NCBI GenBank assembly: GCA_030549775.1
Contig: CM060180.1
Coordinates: forward strand, 81,809,672-81,873,671
DNA: 64,000 nucleotides
Direction: 5' to 3'
From: Tamarix chinensis
Taxonomy: Eukaryota > Streptophyta > Magnoliopsida > Caryophyllales > Tamaricaceae
Shown piece by piece: positions 35,561 to 49,100 of the stretch. Position 1 is the stretch's first letter. Each line of letters starts with the position of its first letter. The notes under the pieces are model-generated. The model was given only the letters and a program-made list of their open reading frames with translations. It did not search any database and had not been told where the DNA came from. A program made the position numbers and the translations under genes.

Positions 35561-36420
35561 TAGCGTCTCAGTTCTCATCTTCCCAACCCAGCGTTAGGTC
35601 TCGATGCAAGGCCCCACCATTAGTGTTAGATCCCGATGTAAAACCTCCAACTACAATGTTATACATCACTTCAACATACCTAATCCAGCGACAAATCTTG
35701 ATGCAAGTTCCAATCCCAGCCAGATCTCCAAACCCAGCATCAACCCTCGATGTATATACTCATCCCCAATGTCAGCCGTTGACATAGAATACCCAAACCC
35801 AGCTTTAATTTTAGACTTAAAATATCCAATCCAAGACAATCCCACAGGTGCGCCAAGTCGAGCGCCAAATATCGACACAACAAACATTTTATAGCATCTA
35901 TTTTTGACGCAACATCAATCGAATTTGCCTAAAAATCCTAGCTTTAGTTTTAGATTTGAAAGGAATTTTAACAAAAATACGTACTTTGATGTAGATTTGA
36001 GAGCTACATTAACTACAAGAGAGATACGTGAGATATCTATGGGAGTTATGGGAGAGAGGGGGAGGGGAGAGAGAGAGCCTATGGAAGAGAGAGTAAAGTG
36101 TAGATGAAGATGAATGACTATGTGGGTGCAAGAACAATTTAAATGGATGTTTGGAATTTTCTGACCTTTTTTTTTAGTCATTGCTGATTTGTATTGGTAG
36201 CGTCGAATGTTGACGTTGTAACATATAATGCAACATTAAAATTTGACACAATATTGTATAATATGATGTGTCTAATTTTGATGCTACCATACTTGATAAT
36301 GCTATATAGTTTCACATTACCAATCAATATATTATGTCAAATTTTGACACAACTTTTAAAAAAAATTCTCATCTCCTTCAAACTAAATGAAATATATAAA
36401 TGGCATTTTGCTTCAAAACT
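35560..36420. repeat. Unclassified repeat with TTTTGACGCAAC-type motifs, upstream of the PDS5 gene
   Basis: It has two parts. 35580-35800 is a degenerate tandem array around 'cccagcnntngatctcgatgcaag', period roughly 35-50 bases. 35905-36360 contains direct and inverted variants of TTTTGACGCAAC, GTAGCGTC and TTTGACACAA. Such subterminal arrays occur in CACTA-type DNA transposons, but no CACTA end was found, so the class is open. Its open stretches overlap in three frames and look non-coding. Confidence 0.45.
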
Positions 36421-36870
36421 TTTTAAATACTAATTAGATTGTTTTCCAAACAATTCATTTGTAATAATATTTCACAATATTTATTTTTTATCTGATAATT
36501 ATTATTTTTTAAATAGACGTTTTGAATAGTAAAACTAAGTTTTAAAATAAATTCAATATAATGATTCAGATTCAGATATTACTAAAATTAATGGTAAAGT
36601 TTGTTATTTTAACATCAAATTTTTCGAGGCCGAGATCCCCCAGCGCTCTAGAACGACAAGCTAAAGCCTAAAACCCAACTGAATTCATTCATTTCTTAAA
36701 CCCACTCAAGTTTCTCCCCCGCCAAAGAGAGAGTGGGAAGAGTGGGGCTACTTTGGGATTTCAATCCTATCGAGTCGCTAAATTGATGTTCTTGCCTTAA
36801 ATTCCAGCTGCCTTTTTGCATGTTTTCCATTTTTCATCAGTCCTCGCATCCACACACCTCATAAACTCCC

Positions 36871-36880
36871 TTATAAAAGG
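36871..36880 (+). promoter_or_regulatory. TATA box candidate of the PDS5 gene
   Basis: TTATAAAAGG lies 151 bases before the ATG at 37031, with a pyrimidine-rich stretch between 36600 and 36870. It predicts transcription starting near 36905 and a 5' leader of about 125 bases. Nothing but sequence supports it. Confidence 0.5.
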
Positions 36881-36931
36881 CCGACGGCACTCATCCGTAA
36901 TCTTGTTTATTTGCTGGGTGAGGGTTGTTGC

Positions 36932-36952
36932 ATGGTCGTCGTCGTCTTGTGA
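36932..36952 (+). CDS. Upstream micro-ORF (MVVVVL) in the presumed PDS5 leader
   Basis: ATG followed by four GTC codons, TTG and TGA, in the predicted 5' leader 79 bases before the main start codon. If transcription starts at the proposed TATA box, ribosomes would meet this ATG first. Its context (tgcATGg) has G at +4 but T at -3. Whether it regulates translation is inference. Confidence 0.3.
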   Translation: MVVVVL

Positions 36953-37030
36953 GCGTTTGTACTGCAGGCTCCCGTTTCTTTTGAGCCTTATTTGCGAATT
37001 CTGTTTTGGGATTTCTAGCTATTGAAAGAC

Positions 37031-37138
37031 ATGACCAGTACGTTGTCCGTGAGCCAGCTTGTAGAGCAACTTAACGAGGCTGGGAATAAGCTTTCGCAAC
37101 CACAATCTACCTCCACGGAATTGCTTAATCTTCTTGAC
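37031..37138 (+). CDS. PDS5: PDS5 exon 1
   Basis: 36 codons from the ATG, encoding the N-terminal QLVEQLNEAGNKL phrase typical of plant PDS5C/D. The donor is GTAAGA and the phase is 0. An in-frame TGA lies just upstream of the ATG, supporting this start. Confidence 0.88.
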
Positions 37139-40100
37139 GTAAGAACTATGTGAATCAATGCCTTTTAGCAAAATGTTTTCTGTAATTTGATAATCCTATA
37201 TTGTTTTGTTAATAATTTCGCATGAGGGTTTGATTCCTTGTGGGCGCACATACCTTCTTTGGGTTTCGATGCTCAGTTTGGCATTTCTGGGTTGAATTTA
37301 TTCTGAATTCTGGTGGCACATGGAAAAATTTGTTGGTGCGTTACTGTGGATTTGAATTCTATCTTGAGAAATTTTATAACTTGATGGAGTTTAACATTTT
37401 ATGGGGTCTGGATTTGATTGGCTGTTCAGAAACATACGAAATTGCTTTCTGATTTGGAGTTAGGTCGAGAGGCTTCGTGATTATTTTTTAAGCATATTTA
37501 TTTGGTCTATTTTGGCATGTTATACACCTACTTATAAGCCGTTACTTCCGCTACTTCAACTTCTATTTTTAGTGATTTCCTCTTTGGAAGCAATTGGTAG
37601 TTCTATGTGGTTTCAACTTCGAAATCATACACTTCTGGCCAATATATGTTACTTGTAGCAATCCCCACGTGGCGTCCTCAACTACCATGTTACATGATGA
37701 CTATGACGATGTTGCATTTCTTGTTCCCTTCCTCCTTTTTACTTGTTAGAGCATTTGTAAGGTTACATTCAAATATTCCTGTTTGGCCACGTTAAGACTT
37801 CATATCTGATCTTGCTGGTAGTTTTGTTATGTTACTCTTCCATATTAGTATACATGTGAAACTTTTGTTATCGCATACTGCGATACCAACGTGGTACTTC
37901 CGATTGACCCTCATTCATATATTTGCACTATGGTCACCTTCTTTTAAGGGAGAGCTAACACATTTGTGGCCGTTTCTTTAATTTTGACCTGCACTGCCCA
38001 TGTTCCATTTAATATCACATAAATAGATTCAACCTAGTTGCTCTGTTATGTTCTATTGAAACACAAAATTGTCTTGCTTGCACCTCTAACCTCATGATTT
38101 TCATTTACACAGCTGATTGGAATAAGACGATCTTAGCAGACATTTTTATACACTACCTAATACAGACCTGTCTTCTTTAGCAGCATGCCTTTGCCCAAAC
38201 CGGTTGATAATATTTATTTTTCGACATAGTTATACATTACCTAATACAGACCTGTCTTCTTTAGCGGCATGCCTTTGTTCAAACTGGTTGATAATATTTA
38301 TTTTCTGACAGGGGCTGCTACCGATTGAGATTGCTAAGTCATATTTTTTTGTTTATTACTTTAGTACATATGATTCATTTGTTCTAATCTGAGTCCAAAA
38401 CTAGCTTCTATGTCCATATTGATCTCTTGCGTTTTATTTTCCAGGAATTAGAGCTCATCCTGGCGAAGGTTGGGCAAGCACCTTCAGTACCAGTGCAAGA
38501 GGCTCTCTTGCCTTCAATGAAGGTCCTAATCACTGACCAGCTGCTAAGGAACTCAGATATTAATATCAAAGTTTCTGTGGCAGCATGTTTGAATGAAATA
38601 ATGAGGATAACAGCTCCGGATGCACCATACAGCGACGAGAAGATGAAGGTAGGTTTCCCTTGTTTAATTTTGATTTTTGGAGTGATTTAGATTTGTATAA
38701 GACATTTATTGGTCATGCATCGTTTATCTCCTTACATTTTTTTTTGTGCAGGAAATTTTTGAGCTGATGGTGGAATCCTTTGATAACTTGTCTCTCGTCA
38801 CAGGGCGCTGTTATTCTAAGGCTGTCTCCATTGTAGAAAATGTTGCCAAGGTCAGGTCATGCGTGATGATGCTGGATCTTGAATGTGATTCCCTCATAAA
38901 AGGGATGTTTGAGCAGTTTCTGAAAAACATCCGGTGAGAGCTTCTTTATTTCTTGCCTCTATGAATATAGATTGAAAGCTTCTTTACACTGCATAAAAGA
39001 TATTGTAAATGTGCAATAGTGGAGATATATAATGCTCCTTTATCCCATAATCTCAGCAAACTTAGAGGTTACATTGGAATAAAAACTAGTAACGTATTCA
39101 AACTATTTACTTGGATTTTATTAACAGAAAATATGAGAATAAAATATCTTTACTAACTTCCTAATAATTCTTGACGCTCCCCTCAAGTTGCCCAACTTGC
39201 TAACAAAGTAGCTCAAAGTTAGGCCGGAACAATCCCGTTGTGAGTATACCTTTTGTCTGCTGAATTTTAGGAACAAACGACATGCAGATGATTCCTTCTT
39301 GAAAGTGCCTATGAAATTCAATTTGCTTGGTGCTATTGTGCTGCACAGGCTTGTGAGCTATACTAGCTGCTACCTTATTGTTGCAATGGTCTTGCAGTCA
39401 ACCATGGATTATCTATTAGTAAGGAACTCATGGTGACTGTAGGATGAGTTTGAGCATATGAGGGTGATTAATGGAATTAATGGATGAATGCATGTGTATT
39501 AGTGAGGAAGGATGATGATGATGATGAAGAGTGGGTATGCTAGAGCTAGTGTGTGCCTGTGTGTGAGATAGAGAGAAATCCATGGGAGGTTGGATGGCTG
39601 AGAATTACGTATTTAGTTTGTTCTCCTAAACTTATTTTTTGGACTTATTAGATTAGCAATGGTATAAATAATATAAAATTTTGATAGTAATAATAAAACA
39701 ATATAAAACAAGGATAATAATTATATTAATGATAGCAATGATAACAATAATTTTAATAGTAATAAAAAATATTAATTATAACCTATTATAATAATAACAC
39801 TTTGAACCTTTTAATTTAGATTGATGAACACAAATTAGACAAAGAGAACATACTCTTTAAGGAATATCATATCAAACAAGCTGTGATTACAGTCGTGGTG
39901 TTGCAGTATTGTAGTATCGCAGAGGATATTTTATATGTCGTAATTGTCGTGGCGTGAATTTTCATTATTTCTTACAACATTTATTGTCAAATACAGGTAA
40001 ATATCAAATATTGTTTAACATCAGTAATATATGTGGGAATTTTTTTTCTCTATCTTGTTTTGTTGAGATAACATATTAGGACTTTTAAATCTAAGATGTC

Positions 40101-43100
40101 TCAACCGATATTGTTTTGTAGCTTAGATGATAACCAATTTATTGGATTTAGTACATGATATTATTATTACAAATTATTTTCTTAGACTAAGGGTTTGCAA
40201 CCTAAGTACGTCCCAATACTAGACACAATATATTTAGTTATGATATGATTTCATAACATCATAATATTCTAGGCTCTTTAAATAATATTATTATTTAGAT
40301 ATGCCTTGCCCAACAACAAGGTTACCTGCCTGCTGTTATGGGCCACGGTCTATATCACATGTTGTTATAATATAGCTTCATTCATGCTCTCACAAGTTTC
40401 TTCAGCTCTTAAAGTGCATGTTGTAACCGTAAACGTTTGTGAACTCTATTAGCCATTGCTTGGTATTCAGATTTGGCACTGCCTTTTCCAACTACATTTT
40501 ACCTTTACTTCTGCAAGTGACAAGATTCCCCCCCCCCCTAAATATGTACACTACCACAATGATGACTTCTTATCCATGACTGAATCTACTCAATCTGCAT
40601 ATGTATAGGCTTCAATTGTTCGTGGCCTGCCCTTTACCTTTGGAGTATTCTCTATGTATCTTAAAATCTGACATGGAGCTTCAAAGAAGATCCTTATGTG
40701 GGGAGTATCATACTGTCGTGTTAGGTTGTGTATCTGATACATAAATCAATTTTCTTACCAATCTTTGGTATTGAGAAGTGTCAACAAGATCACCTTGCTT
40801 GCTGCCATTAAGTTTGGTGTTTGGATCAATTGGTTTGACAGTAGTCATGCATCCACTCATCCTGTCTCATTAAGAAGATCTACAATGTACTTCCTTTGTG
40901 AAATTACTATTCCTGTCTTGGACCAAGTGAATTCCGTTCCTAGTTATTTAAGTCAATCAATCCATTTCTCCTTAGTCATCACTTGTGAGAATTATGCTTT
41001 TATATAAACTATTGGCACTATTATTCTCCCCTTCTTTAAGTGTTAGCTAAACATGGGTATGAGCTTGTTTGTACCCTTGTTTTTTATGGATTGAGTGGAC
41101 TTTTGAAGCTAAGCCCTAGGTGATTATTTAAGGTCATATAACACTCTTGTCCCGAACTTGTGTTCAAAGCCGGGAGAAGGGTCCATATAGACTTATAGGT
41201 AATAGCCAATCAAGGGCTGCAGGACCAGGCAAAAGTACTTATACGCTATTTCATTTTTCTACTGAGGTAAAGGTCTTCAAATAGCCAATGCCATATTTTT
41301 GTTTGAAATCTTTACCCATGAGTCTCTCTTTATTTATCTCTTGGGTTCCATGTGGCTGGTATTCAGTAGTAAATACCCGCTTATATCCCATCGCAGACTT
41401 TCCTTTGGTATAGCTTTAACATTTGATGCCTTATTTTTCTCAAGTGCATGCATTTGTTCAAGTGTACCATCCTTCCATTTTGGAAATTTTAAAGCACCCT
41501 GCTCATATTTTGGAGTGTCTACTCATGAAAGTTGAGATGTAAAAGTAGAAAGTTGGGTAAAGACCATATAGTGAACTATCGGTACCGCAATTGCATATCA
41601 GTTACAATTTTGCAATTTTTTTGGTTAGTCGCGATACGAAATTCCTAAAACGTGACTATTTTAGACAATTAGCCTTAATATCCGCAAAATATCGGATATT
41701 GGCCAATATTTTGTTGATATTTGTCGATATTTACTAATAGTGGTTGATATTTGCAATATTCGTTGTGAAAAAAATTAGAAAAACACATTGTGATTACTGC
41801 GACATATAAACTATGGTTCGTGACACTTCGATACTGCAGTTGCAACCGCAATTTTATTACTTAAAGTTTTTCATATGGAAGTAGGGTGACCTGTGAGTGA
41901 CCTTTGTCCTTTTCAAAGGGTTGTGGGATCATTTAGTTCTTCCAAGAATGTGGTTTGGGATTTATCACTTAGCTGATTTTTTTATTTTATTGTAATTATC
42001 TTTGAGTTATATTTGACCTTTTGGTCTTGACTCATGTTTGAAGTCTGGTTGAGTAGCGAGGTTTTGGCTTCCCCCTAAAACATGTGTCAGTTTGTTATGT
42101 GAGTAATTTCATATTCCTTTTGTGACCCTATAGCATTTTTTCCCCTAGTTCTTTAGGTAAGAAGCTTGTTATTTCTGCAGGGCTTGATTCTTTTTCAAGA
42201 AAATAAATTTGGAGTAGAGTTTGTTATGTTAGAATCTTGATTAGATTCTTCACAACCGGATGAGATTTTGATTCAAAATTTTAAATTTGTCTCACCTTTC
42301 TCAATGCTTCGAAATTAGCGAAAGTCTAGGATAAGAAAAATTAGGAGCTTCTGGCACAAATTTTATTTGAGAGAACAAGTATGAGTTAGAAACAATATTG
42401 TTGGAAACCATGTGTAACACTCTTATTTTTAGTGCTTAAAATTGCGTTTAAAGAGGCAATTGCGGAAGCTAAAATAGTAAAAATGTAGGTTGTTACTTTC
42501 ATACTTGGTACAAATCCGGTTTTCATTTTCATTTTTATACTAAGTTCTAAGGCTAAAACATTACACTCCTTAAATTAATAACAAAATTGTAAAAACCAGA
42601 ATAAAGGGAATTATAACAGATAATATTATTTTGATAAAACAAACGGCGAGTGGTTACAAAATTCAAATAAGAGGAAATATAAAAGGACATCCGGATCAAA
42701 ATATAGTAGGTAGGAAGCTGGATAGTTCTAACTCTCAACCCATAATATTAGCCTTCAACTAATCTGACAAACGAACATGCAAAGTCACAAGTCACCACTT
42801 CCTTTTGAATAAGTAAGGGCCTAATAAAACAGAATCAATTAGTACAACAGTACTGAATAACCCATTATACAAAACTAACATGAAAAGTTCACATAAAACA
42901 CATAAAAGACATCATAGCAAGACAAGATACTAAAGTGTACATGCGAGGACCAAAATATGACAACCATATTAGATGAAGATACCGAAATATCTTTAACATG
43001 ACATAAGATATTGAAATATCACCAAAGTCACATACAGCTCATTCTCGTTTATTTAAAACATAATAAAACTTACCAACCAACCATCCAGGATGCTTTCTGA

Positions 43101-46100
43101 AGTGAGGATTTGGACCGATCTCTACCCAATAGTCATAACATCACAATATATCTCATACTCAGCATCCATATCATTATTTTTTACCATAATCCAAAACTCA
43201 TTGGTTATTACAATCATTGCAATTATTTATTTTACATTGAGTTTAGGATTCTACTAATCTTAATCTGGTGAAATAGAACGAGCTTAACCACTACTATTAA
43301 GTCGTTGGAACGAACCTTATATCTTTTAGGGCAACACGCTCTTGACCATTATTCTTAAATTGGTGGAATAGTTCGAAGCATATCTCAAGGCAAAACGCAC
43401 ATGCTTACTATTATTAAATTGGTGGAATGGGCTATATACCTTGGCCTTGAATCACTTAGTCTTTTACTTTAGGTAATTAATGTCTTATTACACATTATAG
43501 CAACATAATCCAGCATGAATAAATATAAGGGTAGTGCACAACTACCGACACACAACAAGGGTATACAAATACATAAGGTCACATGGAAGAATAATCATAT
43601 ATACTGATTAAACATGATGCGATACAAGAGAAGAACTGGACTATAGTTCAATTATTAGGTATAATCATAATCCAATTTTTTATTTACATTGAGTTCAGGA
43701 CTTTATTACTTTTAATCCAGTGGAATGGACTGAGGCACCTCCTAGGCAAAAACGCGCCTAGCCGCTATTATTAGGCTCGTGGAATGGATTCTACACCACC
43801 TAAGGTATAATGCTCCTCGCCACTATTATTAAGCCGGTGGAATAAACTCTACATCTCAACCTTGAACCATGTAATCTCACTTTAATATCTTATTTACTTT
43901 TGTTTATCTCAAGATCATCATGTAGATACATATATAAATATGCAAGGTACATAATTCAAGCTCAACGTAATTATTCAACGTACATAAATACAATCACATG
44001 AAGATTGGGACATTCCTAAAGAAAAATGCCATATTTTACTCTAAGAAATCGTGATTTCACAAGTATAAATTTTCCTATAGGACTCATCTTACCTCCAAAT
44101 CTGGTGCACCATTCTAAGAGGACATTATTAACAATGCTTCTGACAATTGAGGTCTAACTTCAAAGTTTTACACATACGATAAAATATCTGCTTCTATGGT
44201 TACTATTCACCATTCAAGCTATTTCCTCATTTTTATTAACTCATGCTACTCATAATTACTTCGATTATTTCACGTGACATAGCTTAGAATATCTTAAATC
44301 AATACCACATTAAAATACCAAGAATTCCATTTTTAACTCATAAATGACCGAAATGCCCTTAATATCATAATTACTACTACGTTATTATCCATTGTAAATA
44401 TTGATATCATTTTATATAATAATTTGTCACAAAAGGATAAAATATGGTAATTAAAATACTTTAGCATGTAAATAAATTACTAGACATGTCCAATGACCGT
44501 TTTGTTCTTATACATGATTTAGCATTTTACACCCTAACATGCGTTTCTAAGTCATCAAATCACATACTTTCATTCTTAATAATAAATAATACATATTAGG
44601 CATGATTATCAAAATAAATATTAGGATACACTTAAGAAGACCAAATTGTCCCTAGGGCACATATTGATAATAATCATGCTAAAAATTTACCTAAGCATGC
44701 TCAACCTATAATATTAGACAAACATATCATACATGATTTACTTTCAGTATTACGCATGCTTTTGTACACAAATACATTACACAAATTAACCAAATCTCAT
44801 GCTAACATTATTAGGCAAATAATTACAATGTAACGAAGGTGCTTAATACAATATATATATTAGAACTTTGATGTGCTATCTTGCGATATTGAACACTTTA
44901 GTAGAGTATAGGGATTACCTAATTTCTAGCAAAAGCATAAAATATAAGCAACCTATTGAAAATTATTAGCCTCCTCAAATCAACATCTTTTACCCAAAAA
45001 TAATATCAACACAGCCATATTAATATCTAACTCATAGAAATATTAAAATATATTAAAAAGGAAATTACCAAAATGCCTTCAAGTTTTAAGGAAAGAAAAA
45101 GAGCAAACTCATGCACAAGCTAGGGGGTTACGATGCATCAAAGAGAAGAGGAAGGTGCATCATAGAGAATAGGAAGGTGAGGGTGGCTAAGTGGTGGAGC
45201 TTTTGGGGCAAAGAACATGGCTGTGCAAGAAATGGTGCATAATTGTGTAGAGGGTGTTTATGGCTGTGTGTAGAGGTGTGTACACATGGCTATGTAGAGG
45301 GCATGTATGGGTGTGTGCGCATGTTTTTGCAGGGGTGGGCATGGTTGTGCAGGGGGAATGCATGTTTGCGCTAAGGGTGTGCACAGTATTCTGCCACAGT
45401 GCAATACTCCCAATCACTAGAAATGGAAACAGACTTGAGATAGGTACTTTGAACTGATTTGCTTGAGATCGGTCCATCTTGGAAGAAATAGAGTCTGCCA
45501 CAGTGCAATACTCTAGCACTGCTAAATTATCTTCCCCAATCCCAATTCTTGAAACTGACAGCAAGATTGTCTAAAGTTTGCAAAGCAATGATGGTTGCTA
45601 GTAATTTTGCCTATGACAGCAGGTTACGGGACAAGTTGCGCTCATGAAAAACATTGCGCATTGAAAGAGAAGATGAATTTATAGAAGCACTTCTAGCCAT
45701 TACTTGGCAATTTGTTCTTGTTCCTTGCACATGGATATAGGGCAAAAGAATGCTTATAAGATTGGTTGCTCCTGAATCATAATCCTAGATGACAAGGAGA
45801 TAGATTTTGCATTAGAATGGGCTACAGTTAGGTAACTGCAATAGTGTGCTTGCAAACAAGAGAGATAAATATGTTGTGTAGATTTGATGAGTGTGTACAA
45901 ATCTCTCAATGCTCCTTCAAGGAAGGATTAGTGCTCAAAATACAATGTTATTTTTGAGAAGATTCAACACAGTTTGGAAAACGTTTCTTGATGTTGGTGG
46001 TTTCCCATATATTTTCCAGCATGTCTCTCCTATGCCGTGGTTTCTTCTAGTGATCACATAACTGCTCTTCCCTCCCCCCTCCCTCTCTCTCTCTGAGTTG

Positions 46101-49100
46101 GTTCCTCATGAAGCCAATGCAGAGCTCTTGATTTCAGGTTTCGGATTTATGTCATGAGTATCAGACATAGCTCTCTTCCTACATTCTTCCTGTCTCACTT
46201 CAGAAAACACTTCCTGCATGGATATAAGAGGTTTTGGAGTATGTATACCAACAAAGAATTAGATAATTTCCATTGGGTTTCGTGCATTTATTTATTTATT
46301 CTGATAGATTTCTTTTGGGAAGAAAAAATCTCTCTGGTTTTTTACCTATATATATATGTAGAGCCAATTTTTTGTTTTGTTTCCAGACAAGTTAGAAAAT
46401 TGGACTAGGATAATCATATGTTATAATCAAGTTAGAAAATTGGACTAGGAAAATTGGAGTATGTTATAATCATGTTTGAAAATGAAGAATATATGTATAT
46501 GTGTTATATGTTCTTATTTTTTGTTATATATTCTAGTATTTCCTAATGTCCTCATTTCGTAGTGTCATGAGAGTTCCCGCTTCTCTGCTTTCATATAGCT
46601 CTTTCGAGGCCCCATCCTGTTCCTGTGCAACCTAGGTTGGAAGTGTAATGGCATTTTGACTTTGTGGGCCTGTTCTTTATGACATGGCGGTGATATTGTT
46701 ACTCATCTTTTTCAACATGATGGGATGGCATGCTTAGACCCTGGATGTTATGTGAGGATGAATATATTTCTTTGATGCTCTATTTGTTTCCTTATGTTTA
46801 TTCCTAACTTCCTTCTTGAACATTTTTCTCTTTTTCATTCTACAAGAACAATGTATTGCATTCTTCTTCTTCCCAAATATCCTCTCGCTGCATGTACAGA
46901 AGCCATCGTTAAGCCATGTTTTGTCGTTGTCAGCCCAGCTCTTTAGTTTTCTTTCCACTTCCTGGCTATCCTTGATCAATTGTTATTTTGTTTAATTTTG
47001 TCATATTCATTCACCATCAAGCTAAGCAGTAAGCAGTTAGCCACAAGCCCTTGACATAAAGCTAGCTTATTATGAGTAGAAGGTTGATGTGATTTATTGA
47101 TATGAAGAAAGAAATTGCTTTATGCTGTGAAGTATGATGTTGGTGTATGGGTGAGGTGGATATTATTTATTGATAAAATGAATTATGCTGTGAGGCAATG
47201 CTAATATACTACATTGTGGGGGAGTGAGTGGGGGACTGCAACATAGGATACAAATGTGTCTCCATATATTTTAGAAGTGTTACTTTTTCCTTTGATGGTA
47301 ATATTTGAATTAGAATATCAGGCTTTCTATCATAAGTTGATTTTCGCATTTTTGGTTTATCAATTGAGCTTATTTCCTTCCCTGCTCCATAGTTGCTAGT
47401 ACTCCTTTTATTGCTCAAGGCTCTGTATCCTCATTCTACATTGATATATATCAAGCTGATGGCTTTCCTTCATTGTGATGGTCTAATGAATAAATATTAT
47501 GCCATTTAAATTCCCTGCGATTTAGTTGGAATTGGAATTTGTATCTGGTTTATCATTGAAAATTTTTAGGAATCAAATCTTGTTTTGGTAAAAACAAAAA
47601 TATGGATTTTTGTCCTTATTGTTGTGGCAGAGCATGGAATTGGTGAAAGTATGGGGATTAGATGTTTTTGTGTGGCAAATGTTTGTAACTACCTTAGACT
47701 TGTAAGAAGATGATCACTTTTTCTACTGTAGTATGTGTCATATTCCCATGTCCAACCGTTGTGTTGTAGCTTTCCAGCTTATGTGAGGGTAGTATAAAAT
47801 ATTCAACTTATTGCATTTCTGTTGCAAAAGCTAATTAATTGATGTTGGTTGTGAGTGAAAACAATGGCCCCATTTTTCCTTTGTGTTTGTGTAAAAAATT
47901 CAAAGGTAGACCAAGTTGGTTTTCCTTCCATGATCCAGCCAGATCCTATATCAAAAGTTGGCAGATATATATTTTATGATTACATTTGATACCCCACTGA
48001 TAAAAGAGAAGTTCTTGGACAAATTGCATATACAGTTTATCTTACTCATATGGTTGACTTCAAAATTTCTCTATCTTTCAAGGTCTAATCATCCTCAGTC
48101 TGTGTTTTTGGCCATGGAGACAATCATGACTCTCATAATTGATGAGAGTGAGCTGGTGCCCCCGGAGCTTCTCAAAGTCCTTTTAACTAGTGTTAGAAGG
48201 GAGAATGAGGTAAAAACAGACCCCTGCATTTATCTTGATTCTCAGGCTAATGATTTATGCTACTTGTTTCTGGTTCTTGTAAGCCATATTAATACTTATT
48301 TGTGCTCAAGCAGAAAAACTCACCCTTGTCATACGAGCTGGGTGCAAAAGTCATCCAGAATAGTGCTGAGAAACTTAAACCTTTTCTCATGACATCAATC
48401 AGATCTTTGAGCATTAATAAGGACGATTATGCTCCTACCCTAAAGTCCATATGCTCTGACAATTCTTACAATCTAGAGAAGAATAATGATGATTCTGAGG
48501 AACCAATGGTAAGTGCCATTTTCATTTCAAGCCTCTCTGTTAGATGGAAAATATGTACTGTTTCGCTTATCTGGGTTAACTTTTGTTAATCTTTCTTACT
48601 GCTTGTGTGGTACATGGCTGTCAGGCCTTTTGGTTTTAAGGCAATAATCATACCCGTGGCATGAAGCCTATAGCAATATAAGGCTGAAAATGCAAAATAT
48701 CTAATTGTTTTTGAATCATGTGCTGTATTCCCTTTTAATTTTTATTAATGATTTATTTGCATACTCTGCATTATGATTACTGAATTTGTTTTATATGTTG
48801 TGCAACTCTCTGCATGGTTGATCACTGCAAAAATGCTGATAAGTTTTTCAGATGGACTGGTACATGGCTGTATCAGGCGTGGAATACATAAACTGTATGT
48901 ATTCAGTCAAACTGTCTGTTTTCTTTACAAAATTGTGGAACCATCAATGGTGATGCAGTCCTCTCTCTTTTGCTTTTTCATAAGACTCAAAGGCCGAGTA
49001 AAGTAAATAAAAAATTGCTGATGGAGTGTAAAACTTATTTATTTATTTTATTAATTAATGTGTTAAAATGAAGCAAGAATACTCATCCTGTTTAAATAGA

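Noticed and set aside
35604..35894. 96-codon frame with repeated NP..LD phrases, suggesting a repeat protein
   Set aside because: Three overlapping frames on both strands stay open across a degenerate tandem DNA repeat; no start context or homology supports coding.
45187..45564. 125-codon minus-strand His/Thr/Cys-rich frame (HTHTCPLHSH)
   Set aside because: It is the translation of the GTGCA/GTGTGG motif cluster at the LTR end; repetitive DNA, not a cysteine-rich peptide gene.
47958..48392. 144-codon open frame at PDS5 exon 4-5
   Set aside because: It reads through the exon 4 donor into intron 4 and then out of frame through exon 5. The spliced model explains the conserved parts better.
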